The notes under the pieces are model-generated. The model saw only the letters and a program-made list of their open reading frames with translations, had not been told where the DNA came from and did no database searches. A DNA stretch of 20,574 bases from a virus. The position numbers were made by a program, and so were the translations under genes. The stretch covers positions 1 to 20,574 of IMG/VR virus record IMGVR_UViG_3300028025_002138. One strand, given 5' to 3'. Below are positions 15,083 through 20,016 of the stretch, piece after piece (the first letter of the stretch is position 1; every line of letters begins with the position of its first letter).

Positions 15083-15167
15083 TGTTTTTCTCCTTTCGTT
15101 TGTCACGCACACGATGCTCATAGTTGAATAGCCAAAAGCTAATCCACGCTCCAAGAATCGTAATCAT
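15075..15167 (-). CDS. 30-aa single-span membrane peptide
   Basis: A micro-gene starting at the ATG at 15167 with AAAGGAGAAG upstream. Its first 14 residues (MITILGAWISFWLF) form a short hydrophobic helix, followed by a basic tail (NYEHRVRDKRKEKNNA), so the tail is expected in the cytoplasm. It overlaps the 53-aa gene by ATGA and the 78-aa gene by 8 bases. The coupling and Shine-Dalgarno sequence argue that it is translated. Function unknown. Confidence 0.6.
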   Translation of the reverse strand: MITILGAWISFWLFNYEHRVRDKRKEKNNA

Positions 15168-15325
15168 GTGTTCTTCTCCTTTAGCATGGCTTCAATTGCT
15201 TTAAACGGTGACTGATACCCAAGCCCCGTCAGGCTGTAGTCTTGTGCAATACCTTCGCGCTCCTCATCCGTCAGCCCTACCCACGGGCGCTTGTAATCTT
15301 GGATGTCATCATCTTCTTCAATCAT
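15164..15325 (-). CDS. 53-aa acidic hypothetical protein
   Basis: The frame begins at the ATG at 15325, which overlaps the TGA of the 37-aa membrane peptide (ATGA), and ends in an ATGA overlap with the 30-aa peptide. The product has an acidic N-terminus (MIEEDDDIQDYKRPWVGLTD) and a helix pair (EEREGIAQDY, FKAIEAMLKEKN). A W-x-x-LTDEE segment of this kind is frequent in small phage proteins of beta- and gammaproteobacteria, from memory. No catalytic motif. Confidence 0.7.
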   Translation of the reverse strand: MIEEDDDIQDYKRPWVGLTDEEREGIAQDYSLTGLGYQSPFKAIEAMLKEKNT

Positions 15326-15435
15326 GCTTGCCCCACTCCATACCCAATTAGGTAAAAAATTACTGCCACAACCACGGGGTGTTTAAGGCAACGTCCTGTG
15401 AACCACCAATCAATAAACTTGTCGATGCGGTTCAT
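15322..15435 (-). CDS. 37-aa single-span membrane peptide
   Basis: The start is the ATG at 15435 behind AGGAGGGCGC, not the longer frame from 15516, which would run inside the 128-aa gene. Residues 1-17 are polar and aromatic (MNRIDKFIDWWFTGRCL); residues 19-37 form one hydrophobic span (HPVVVAVIFYLIGYGVGQA). The gene overlaps both neighbours by ATGA. It is the second of four membrane micro-proteins in this run. Function unknown. Confidence 0.65.
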   Translation of the reverse strand: MNRIDKFIDWWFTGRCLKHPVVVAVIFYLIGYGVGQA

Positions 15436-15818
15436 GCGCCCTCCTGTGGTGGTGTGCAAGTGTGAATGGTGGTCAAGTCCTTTGTGCGCTTGCCGCAGCG
15501 TTCGCAGAAGTTCCATTCCCGCCCAGCCAGTGCTGCTTTCTTGCCATCATGGTAGCCCGAGTAGTATGCGATGGTCAGCATCTCAGTCTCCTGTGCTGGC
15601 TGTGCTGGCTGTGCTGGAACAAGGCGTACCAAATTACCTGTATCTATGTGCCATTGCGGTGGGTTGGGGTATGCACCATAAGTTTTGGTATCCATCCACC
15701 ATTGAATTCCGTCCTTAAATCTATCCGCAGCCATAGCCCTCTTAGCCTTAAACCCACCGCCCCAATCACCCTGCTTCTTTGCAAGGTCGTCAAAGGCTTC
15801 GTCCTCTGCATCTTTCAT
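15432..15818 (-). CDS. 128-aa hypothetical protein with C-terminal zinc knuckle
   Basis: ATG at 15818 (GGAG six bases upstream, ATGA overlap with the 38-aa membrane gene) is chosen over the ATG at 15830. The N-terminal part is helical and charged (KDAEDEAFDDLAKKQGDWGG). An aromatic middle (WWMDTKTYGAYPNPPQWHID) leads to a PAQPAQPAQ repeat. The C-terminal region has IAYYSGYHDGKKAALAG and then FCERCGKR...IHTC, a likely four-ligand zinc site (C-x2-C...H-x-C). Looks modular: an unknown front domain joined to a small zinc-binding back end. Role unknown. Confidence 0.7.
   Translation of the reverse strand: MKDAEDEAFDDLAKKQGDWGGGFKAKRAMAADRFKDGIQWWMDTKTYGAYPNPPQWHIDTGNLVRLVPAQPAQPAQETEMLTIAYYSGYHDGKKAALAGREWNFCERCGKRTKDLTTIHTCTPPQEGA
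15592..15618 (-). repeat. 9-bp tandem repeat encoding (PAQ)3
   Basis: On the + strand TGTGCTGGC is repeated at 15592-15600 and 15601-15609, with TGTGCTGGA at 15610-15618. It encodes the Pro-Ala-Gln linker between the front and zinc-binding halves of the 128-aa protein. Being a multiple of three, it can expand or shrink in frame. Confidence 0.85.
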
Positions 15819-15931
15819 AGCCAACTCCATACGATTAGGCCAACACTAGCCACAGCAAACAACACAGTGGCTATGGTGACGGCAACAAACAACACACTGA
15901 ACAGCATGTCATCGTCTTCGTCGTCGTTCAT
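15815..15931 (-). CDS. 38-aa single-span membrane peptide with acidic head
   Basis: The micro-gene begins at the ATG at 15931 with AAGGAG seven bases upstream. The product is an acidic head (MNDDEDDDM) followed by one long hydrophobic helix (LFSVLFVAVTIATVLFAVAS then VGLIVWSWL). Head and tail charges suggest the N-terminus faces outward or that it inserts without a signal; orientation is uncertain. ATGA overlaps on both sides tie it to its neighbours. Function unknown; a small envelope-acting early protein is possible. Confidence 0.65.
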   Translation of the reverse strand: MNDDEDDDMLFSVLFVAVTIATVLFAVASVGLIVWSWL

Positions 15932-16167
15932 GCTTTGCTCCTTGCTCTGATTGCCTCAACAATCCTTTGTTTAACGTACTCAACACCTTGATGTTCTGTA
16001 CCAAAGCCTTCGTGTTGTTGTAAGACGTTTTGTATGCACTCTTCACGCTCATGCGCTTCAACGATATTGGCAAACTTCACCCAAGCGTTATCCATCGCCC
16101 AGTTTTCCATGCCGCCTTCATGCACCCCTATGCCGGTACAGATTCGCATTGCTTCTTCGTTAGTCAT
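15928..16167 (-). CDS. 79-aa hypothetical protein
   Basis: The start is the ATG at 16167, overlapping the TGA of the 54-aa gene and preceded by AAGGATGCGGA; the longer frame from 16224 runs inside that gene. Sequence: MTNEEAMRICTGIGVHEGGM, a middle WVKFANIVEAHEREECIQNV, and a helical C-terminus VEYVKQRIVEAIRARSK. The FAN-x2-EAHEREECI type of segment is common in short phage proteins whose role is not known (memory). Soluble, probably all helical. Confidence 0.7.
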   Translation of the reverse strand: MTNEEAMRICTGIGVHEGGMENWAMDNAWVKFANIVEAHEREECIQNVLQQHEGFGTEHQGVEYVKQRIVEAIRARSKA

Positions 16168-16328
16168 TCCGCATCCTTCCATGTCCAGCCCAGCAGTTTG
16201 TTGGTGAACCAGCGTTGCAGCCACGACGGCTTGTGATACATGCCAAACCTAGTGTGCGGGGTTGCTTGCGCATACAAAACCCACCAGCCCACAGGCTTGG
16301 GTGGCTCATACATTTTGTAGGTATTCAT
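16164..16328 (-). CDS. 54-aa Trp-rich hypothetical protein
   Basis: ATG at 16328 is selected by GGGAGGG upstream and an ATGA overlap with the 51-aa gene; the frame from 16364 lies inside that gene. The product is rich in Trp, Tyr and Pro (MYEPPKPVGWWVLYAQATPH, then WLQRWFTNKLLGWTWKDAE), with an amphipathic C-terminal helix that could sit on a membrane or a partner surface. No known domain. The end of the gene repeats the same junction sequence as its start. Confidence 0.7.
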   Translation of the reverse strand: MNTYKMYEPPKPVGWWVLYAQATPHTRFGMYHKPSWLQRWFTNKLLGWTWKDAE

Positions 16329-16480
16329 TCCGCATCCCTCCCCTGAAACATCTCCGCGCTCCATGCATCAAGGATGCGGGCCTTGGCTTCTTCGCGTTCT
16401 TCGGGCGGGAAGTTGTCGGCAACAGCATCCTCCAGCATCTTCATGATTGACTCGGACATTTGTTGTGGTGTAAGTATCAT
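16325..16480 (-). CDS. 51-aa hypothetical protein
   Basis: Begins at the ATG at 16480, overlapping the stop of the 69-aa gene, with AGGAGATGAGGA upstream. The sequence has an N-terminal MILTPQQMSESIMKMLEDAV helix and a second helix EEREEAKARILDAWSAEMF. An in-frame internal ATG (MSESI...) is possible but less well placed. Acidic and soluble. No recognised motif. Ends in ...GRDAE, like the KDAE end of the next gene, because both stops lie in a repeated junction box. Confidence 0.65.
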   Translation of the reverse strand: MILTPQQMSESIMKMLEDAVADNFPPEEREEAKARILDAWSAEMFQGRDAE

Positions 16481-16686
16481 TCCTCATCTCCTAGTTCCAA
16501 CATCGCGTCTGCTATAAAACGCGCAGTAATTGCTAAGCGTTCGACTTTTTCTCCATATATAGAGTCAATGCTTTCTCTTGATATGAGCCCCTGCATAGCC
16601 AGCCCCGCGTAGTGGTCACGCAGGGTCATGTCCTTTGCGTAGCCGCCGTGTACTCCAACCCACGTTTTATTTGTGTCTTCTCTCAT
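16477..16686 (-). CDS. 69-aa hypothetical protein of a widespread phage family
   Basis: ATG at 16686 with GGAGAG upstream and ATGA overlap with the 65-aa gene. Core: MTLRDHYAGLAMQGLIS, SRESIDSI, then a helix RLAITARFIADAMLEL. The TLRDxxAxxAxQGLI segment followed by an A-xx-AxxxADAML helix is a pattern I recall in many phage and prophage hypothetical proteins. Its role is unknown. Predicted small alpha-helical, cytoplasmic. Confidence 0.75.
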   Translation of the reverse strand: MREDTNKTWVGVHGGYAKDMTLRDHYAGLAMQGLISRESIDSIYGEKVERLAITARFIADAMLELGDEE

Positions 16687-16880
16687 GCCATCTCTCCTTG
16701 TAGTTCAGTTAGTCTTACTCTCAGTCGGTTGATGCGGTCGTCGTTGTACTGAATCATGCTTGCAGCGTATTCACACGCACTCTCAGCTTCAAGTTTTGCC
16801 CGTTGCGCTTGTACCAATTCACGCGCTGCCAGTTCAATCGGGGATGGGGTTGATAACAGTTTCTTTGCCGTGGCAATCAT
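16683..16880 (-). CDS. 65-aa coiled-coil protein
   Basis: Start at the ATG at 16880, with AAGGAG upstream and an overlap with the 46-aa membrane gene; the frame from 16958 would run through that gene. The sequence PIELAARELVQAQRAKLEAE continues into a long helix ending INRLRVRLTELQGEM with heptad-like Leu and Ala spacing, so a coiled coil or helical hairpin is likely. I recall this as a common phage hypothetical family near replication genes. No enzymatic motif. Confidence 0.75.
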   Translation of the reverse strand: MIATAKKLLSTPSPIELAARELVQAQRAKLEAESACEYAASMIQYNDDRINRLRVRLTELQGEMA

Positions 16881-17017
16881 TGCTTGCACTCCTTGGTAAG
16901 TATGGATGCCACGCTGTGGCATGGCGGGTTGTAGGTTGTGTAGCCTATGTAAAAGCACACCACGATGATGGTAGAGACAAGCCCCACCAGCGCAAAGAAA
17001 TCCAGTACGTACTTCAT
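16877..17017 (-). CDS. 46-aa single-span membrane protein
   Basis: Start at the ATG at 17017 (MKYVLDFFALVGLVSTIIVV), preceded by a weak GAAGCG box; the longer frame to 17170 would run inside the HTH gene upstream. One transmembrane helix, about residues 4-26, is followed by a short domain with two cysteines (PPCHSVASILTKECKQ) that could form a disulfide if exported. ATGA overlap with the 65-aa gene. It is the first of the four membrane micro-proteins in transcription order. Confidence 0.65.
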   Translation of the reverse strand: MKYVLDFFALVGLVSTIIVVCFYIGYTTYNPPCHSVASILTKECKQ

Positions 17018-17031
17018 GTTGCGCTTCGTGT

Positions 17032-17283
17032 TCACAGCCGTTGTGGGCTCTGCATTACGTACTTGGCAAACTGCTTCTTGTTCTTTGGAGATGTATGCCA
17101 CACGTTGACAATGTTCCACCCGCCCCTCTTCAGTATGTGAATGATTGCTGCTAAGCGAAAGCACCCGCATCCTTTGAGCGCATCCATAGGGGTAAGGTGC
17201 CTACCCTTTAGCAACTCATCCAGCACCCATGAGATTTGCGTTGACTTCGCTGCAATAAAGTCTTTGTTCGTTAACGTAGCCAT
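17032..17283 (-). CDS. HTH/winged-helix domain protein
   Basis: 83 aa, ATG at 17283 with GGAG seven bases upstream. The segment WVLDELLKGRHLTPMDALKG then CGCFRLAAIIHILKRGGWNI has the pattern of a phage helix-turn-helix family (I recall it as HTH_39-like): an LTPMDAL first helix, an RLAAxI recognition helix and a GW-x-I strand. The basic tail VWHTSPKNKKQFAKYVM may contact DNA. It may regulate the microgene operon, but no operator is evident. Confidence 0.75.
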   Translation of the reverse strand: MATLTNKDFIAAKSTQISWVLDELLKGRHLTPMDALKGCGCFRLAAIIHILKRGGWNIVNVWHTSPKNKKQFAKYVMQSPQRL

Positions 17284-17423
17284 CAGTTGTCTCCTTCCAT
17301 CTCTGCATCGATAAGTTCTTGTTCATCGGGGTACAAGTCTTCATACGGTATGAAGTGGTTTTCCTGACAGCAGTGGTACTTGTCCCCTTTAGGTGTCAGG
17401 CAATACACGCAGTAGTCACTCAT
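17283..17423 (-). CDS. 46-aa Cys/His small protein, zinc-ribbon-like
   Basis: The ATG at 17423 overlaps the end of the 70-aa gene and the TGA overlaps the next ATG (TGATG). The first half holds six possible metal ligands: C5-x2-C8 and H18-C19-C20-x2-H23 (YCVYCLTPKGDKYHCCQENH). The second half is acidic (YEDLYPDEQELIDAEMEGDN). This looks like a minimal zinc-ribbon adapter. The codons for HFIPYED contain an 18-base sequence that is found again, inverted, at 19964-19981. Confidence 0.65.
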   Translation of the reverse strand: MSDYCVYCLTPKGDKYHCCQENHFIPYEDLYPDEQELIDAEMEGDN

Positions 17424-17632
17424 GCTAAATCTCCTATGTCATTTTTTAATCTTTTAAGCCGCAAACGGATATTGCTTACGACATCGCTATCGTCCCAAGG
17501 TTGGGGGTGAATGTGGCTCGTACTCGCCATCATCTGTATGTCCACCAAGGCTTCGTACACTTCGTCTGCTCGTGCTGCCCGCATGAATGCTTTCTCTTCA
17601 GCGGGTATGTCGAACATTAGGTTTGCTATCAC
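17420..17632 (-). CDS. 70-aa hypothetical protein, GTG start
   Basis: The start is taken as GTG at 17632: AGGAG lies eight bases upstream and the codon overlaps the TGA of the 186-aa gene (GTGA). A later in-frame ATG at 17617 has no Shine-Dalgarno sequence. The protein begins with the FDIPAEEKAFMRAARADEVY type of motif that I remember from a widespread family of phage small proteins, followed by EALVDI and a basic helix NIRLRLKRLKNDIGDL. Helical and soluble. Function unknown. Confidence 0.7.
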   Translation of the reverse strand: MIANLMFDIPAEEKAFMRAARADEVYEALVDIQMMASTSHIHPQPWDDSDVVSNIRLRLKRLKNDIGDLA

Positions 17633-18189
17633 TGTTCACTCTCCTTTCTCTGTTCCAAGTCGTCACTCTCTTCTTCACTCTCTTGCGGTTCTAGGTAGTA
17701 CAAGGCATCACTGACCTTGAGTCCTAGCCCATCTATGTAGCTGCCTTCTTGTGCAATGCGCAACGTACAAATAGCGCGTATCACCCAAGCAGGGGCATCC
17801 TTCTGCGCCATGTTTTTCCTTAGCTTACCTTGGAAACTTGGCAATGTAAAGTCTATGATATCTATCAGACCGTTGTCTTTGATAGCCACCCTCAATGCCG
17901 CTTTTGTCTCCGCTTTTGCTATCAGTGCGTGGACTATTTGCGGGTCGCTCACTGCTGGGATTGGCGCAGAGGGATAGGGGATGTGGTTAATCCTAGGTTG
18001 GGGGAGAGTACGTATAAGGGTTGAAGGGTATCGCGGGTCGCTACTCCCAAAGGAATACCTAGCAGTACCCATCGCACGTGCGTACGTTTTGAACCACCAT
18101 TCCGATGTCAGCACATCGTTTGTCACCACTTCCTTGAACGGCCTGTTCCCGTAGTAGCTGTCCTCGTAGGCTTCTTCGTTGTCGTTCAT
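17629..18189 (-). CDS. 186-aa hypothetical protein
   Basis: ATG at 18189, one base after the TGA of the upstream gene, so probably coupled. An acidic, Tyr-rich N-terminus (MNDNEEAYEDSYYGNRPFKE) is followed by a Pro-rich middle (LPQPRINHIPYPSAPIPA) and a helical C-terminal half (IVHALIAKAETKAALRVAIK, APAWVIRAICTLRIAQEG). The end is strongly acidic (PQESEEESDDLEQRKESEQ), like proteins that mimic DNA or bind basic partners, but that is only a guess. No known domain seen. Confidence 0.7.
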   Translation of the reverse strand: MNDNEEAYEDSYYGNRPFKEVVTNDVLTSEWWFKTYARAMGTARYSFGSSDPRYPSTLIRTLPQPRINHIPYPSAPIPAVSDPQIVHALIAKAETKAALRVAIKDNGLIDIIDFTLPSFQGKLRKNMAQKDAPAWVIRAICTLRIAQEGSYIDGLGLKVSDALYYLEPQESEEESDDLEQRKESEQ

Positions 18190-18190
18190 C

Positions 18191-18400
18191 TCACACCACC
18201 TTTCCTAGTTTGTTGAGCGTGTACTCCCACATGAGGGCATACGCTTTGTCCTTGTCACCGTTGCGTCCAGCTATCCACGCTTGGGTGAGGGGCTCCAAGT
18301 CTTCCTCAACGGGCAACTGTTTGCCACGCGACTTCAACTCGTCCAGCAACTCGTCATCGTCAAAGTCTTCAAGGTCTACATAAACTTTTTTGTACGCCAT
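18191..18400 (-). CDS. 69-aa acidic hypothetical protein
   Basis: ATG at 18400 with AGGAG eight bases upstream, starting just after the stop of the upstream gene. Short and acidic: MAYKKVYVDLEDFDDDELLD, ELKSRGKQL, then WIAGRNGDKDKAYALMWEYT. The D-F-DDDELLDELKSRG motif is one I recall from several phage and prophage small proteins of unknown role. No membrane segment. Function not assigned. Confidence 0.75.
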   Translation of the reverse strand: MAYKKVYVDLEDFDDDELLDELKSRGKQLPVEEDLEPLTQAWIAGRNGDKDKAYALMWEYTLNKLGKVV

Positions 18401-18404
18401 GTCA

Positions 18405-18614
18405 TTACTCCTCGTCAGGTGTGAATTCTTCAGCGTCCACAGTCCCTGCTGCCTTCAGCACTTGGTAGCGGACAACATCAATGCGGCATGTCTTTGGTCG
18501 TGAGAACAACCCCCACGCCACGGCGCAATCCGCTATGTCGTCGTAGTTGATACCCCCGCCGTTGTCATTGGACTCCCAGCGGGTTTTGAATTCTTCCTTG
18601 GTCATTGCTGTCAT
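18405..18614 (-). CDS. 69-aa hypothetical protein (DGGGINYDDIADCAVAW family)
   Basis: The longest frame starts at 18752, but the ATG at 18614 has GAGGAG eight bases upstream and lies two bases after the stop of the 50-aa gene, so it is used. Core: KEEFKTRWESNDNGGGINYD, DIADCAVAWGLFSRPKTCRI, then VVRYQVLKAAG. This pattern is widespread in betaproteobacterial phages and genomes as I remember it and has no known function. It supports the host inference for the window. Confidence 0.78.
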   Translation of the reverse strand: MTAMTKEEFKTRWESNDNGGGINYDDIADCAVAWGLFSRPKTCRIDVVRYQVLKAAGTVDAEEFTPDEE

Positions 18615-18615
18615 T

Positions 18616-18768
18616 TCAGTTCTCCTCTTTAGTTTCTTTTTCCTGCGCCATCTCGCGCAAGGTGTCGTACTGTTTCCATGCCGCACAGACAGTGCAGCCC
18701 CACATGTAGTCGGGGCAACGCTCACCAAAGTGTTCGGTGATAGCGTCTTCAATCAGGTTAGTTACCAT
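18616..18768 (-). CDS. 50-aa hypothetical protein with Cys motif
   Basis: ATG at 18768 with AAGGAG eight bases upstream; the frame that reaches 18927 would cross the 76-aa gene and is rejected. Sequence: MVTNLIEDAITEHFGERCPD, YMWGCTVCAAWKQYDTL, ending in a charged helix. Cysteines at C-x8-C-x2-C could bind a metal with a neighbouring His or with a second chain. Acidic and soluble. Function unknown. Confidence 0.7.
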   Translation of the reverse strand: MVTNLIEDAITEHFGERCPDYMWGCTVCAAWKQYDTLREMAQEKETKEEN

Positions 18769-18779
18769 CGTCGTTCTCC

Positions 18780-19010
18780 TTAAGTTATGTACACGACTGT
18801 TGCTTTCGCGCTTTCGGGGTATTGCCTGATGTCGTCTTTGGCGTACAGTATTTCGTGGTCGCCGTAGTACCAATCGGCGTTGGCCTTGAGCACCACAGTC
18901 TGCGTACTGAAGTCCATAACTTCGCAAACGCCTCCCTCGTAGCCATCACGCACAACCATCAACTCAGGGTCAACGGCTTGCAACTTCTCAATCAGTTCTT
19001 TCACTTTCAT
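18780..19010 (-). CDS. 76-aa conserved hypothetical protein
   Basis: The ATG at 19010 (MKVKELIEKLQAVDPELMVV) is used; the frame from 19028 adds six residues and has no better Shine-Dalgarno sequence, while GAGGGG precedes the internal ATG. The opening KVKELIEKLQxxDPELxVV followed by DGYEGG is a pattern common in phage and bacterial small proteins. The rest is mixed alpha/beta (CEVMDFSTQTVVLKANADWY). Cytoplasmic; role unknown. Confidence 0.78.
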   Translation of the reverse strand: MKVKELIEKLQAVDPELMVVRDGYEGGVCEVMDFSTQTVVLKANADWYYGDHEILYAKDDIRQYPESAKATVVYIT

Positions 19011-19024
19011 GCTTCGTTCCCCTC

Positions 19025-19903
19025 TCAAATAAACACACAGAAAAATGTATCGGTGAGGCGCACCCCCACATCGACAATGGCCTTGCGTACTTCAGCAATC
19101 TGCAAGACAGCTACCTTGTTGCGAATGTGTTCGGGCACATCCTCCAGCTTGAATAGCACTTGCTCCATCTCGTCCTCAACTTGCATTACCACACGGTCAG
19201 GCTTAGACCACACAAAACATGTCTTGGGTTTATATTGCGACATACGTTTCAGTTCCTCACCTTTCTCTGCTATTAGTGCCACCGCTTTCTTGAACGCTTC
19301 GGTTGCAGGTTGGTATCCAATGCGAACCATGTTCTCCACTTCCGCAATCATTGGCTCGTCGATGTTCTTGATTCGGTAAAACTCATTCCTAGCGGGGTCA
19401 CTCAGTTTGGAAATCCCTTGTGACAAAGCTACTCTATGGTCATTGATTAACGACTGCAACAGCTTGGGTTTCAAGTACGTCTTAGCATTCTTGACAGCGT
19501 TGGCAAAGTTAGATGTCCGCTTTACGTGGTAACCGTCTTTGTCGGCGTTGTACTTCTCGTTTGTGATTGCATCTGACTTCACACAGAACATCACCTTGCC
19601 GTTCTTGTCGTAATCCAAAAACAACCTACCTACACATAGTTCAGGTGCTTCTTTGTAGGCCACGCTTATGGTGCTGTAAACGTCATATGCATCAGGGTTA
19701 AAAGCCCCTCTGCTTTGGTGAGGTAACCCGAACACCACATCGCGGCGGGCATGCTTGAAGTCCATCATGAATCGATGCAAGTCACGGGCCACGGGGATTT
19801 CATCTACCCACCAAAAATGCCCCACAGCTTTAGCGTGGTCGTACGTATTTACGTAATCGATGTAGTCCCTACCTACAAAATCTTCCTTGGTAATTGCTGG
19901 CAT
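19025..19903 (-). CDS. 292-aa protein of unknown function, next to the VWA gene
   Basis: Start: ATG at 19903 (MPAITKEDFVGRDYIDYVNT) with AAAGGAA about seven bases upstream. A GTG at 19957 could add 18 residues but runs through a hairpin and T-run. The N-terminal half is mixed and aromatic (HAKAVGHFWWVDEIPVARDL, VGRLFLDYDKNGKVMFCVKS). The middle is helical (FANAVKNAKTYLKPKLLQSL). The C-terminal half is helical and charged (KKAVALIAEKGEELKRMSQY, DEMEQVLFKLEDVPEHIRNK). I do not recognise a domain; no Walker or nuclease motif is visible. Bacterial VWA proteins of the DUF2201 type often work with a MoxR ATPase. This is not one, so it may be a substrate or adapter instead (inference). Confidence 0.7.
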   Translation of the reverse strand: MPAITKEDFVGRDYIDYVNTYDHAKAVGHFWWVDEIPVARDLHRFMMDFKHARRDVVFGLPHQSRGAFNPDAYDVYSTISVAYKEAPELCVGRLFLDYDKNGKVMFCVKSDAITNEKYNADKDGYHVKRTSNFANAVKNAKTYLKPKLLQSLINDHRVALSQGISKLSDPARNEFYRIKNIDEPMIAEVENMVRIGYQPATEAFKKAVALIAEKGEELKRMSQYKPKTCFVWSKPDRVVMQVEDEMEQVLFKLEDVPEHIRNKVAVLQIAEVRKAIVDVGVRLTDTFFCVFI

Positions 19904-19926
19904 AAAAGTTCCTTTCGCTGGTTGAT

Positions 19927-19955
19927 AAAAAATAGGGGAATCCACAAAGGGATTC
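19927..19955 (-). terminator. Weak intrinsic terminator or attenuator-like hairpin
   Basis: On the minus strand GAATCC (19955-19950) pairs with GGATTC (19943-19938) around a 6-nt loop, followed after five bases by TTTTTT (19932-19927). The stem is only six pairs, so termination would be partial. It lies in the leader of the 292-aa gene, just before that gene's Shine-Dalgarno sequence, and could act as an attenuator together with the micro-ORF upstream. Confidence 0.45.
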
Positions 19956-20016
19956 ACAAAGCAACTTCATACCGTATGAAGTCCCCTGCGCCTTGATAAT
20001 TGTTTCCTTGCCCCAT
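19954..20016 (-). CDS. Possible 20-aa leader peptide between the VWA and 292-aa genes
   Basis: The stop of the VWA gene and this ATG overlap as TAATG. The frame MGQGNNYQGAGDFIRYEVAL ends with a TGA (19956-19954) that reaches the left arm of the hairpin at 19955-19938. Coupled translation would therefore place a ribosome on that hairpin. No independent Shine-Dalgarno sequence is seen and the frame is short, so it may be chance. Confidence 0.3.
   Translation of the reverse strand: MGQGNNYQGAGDFIRYEVAL
19964..19982. promoter_or_regulatory. Near-perfect palindrome, possible operator or hairpin
   Basis: ACTTCATA (19964-19971) and TATGAAGT (19975-19982) form an 8-bp inverted repeat around CCG. 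An 18-base stretch of it (19964-19981) recurs exactly on the opposite strand at 17356-17339. It lies in the leader of the 292-aa gene. It could be a regulator-binding site or an RNA hairpin. Confidence 0.45.

Noticed and set aside
14507-15618. CRISPR-like repeats, considered because of the 9-bp tandem repeats and the Cas4-like gene
   Set aside because: The repeats are short, contiguous and coding, with no spacers. No other cas gene is present.
18616-18927. A longer 103-residue version of the 50-aa protein
   Set aside because: The extension runs out of frame through the 76-aa gene and has an Arg-rich random-looking sequence, while the internal ATG at 18768 has an ideal Shine-Dalgarno sequence.
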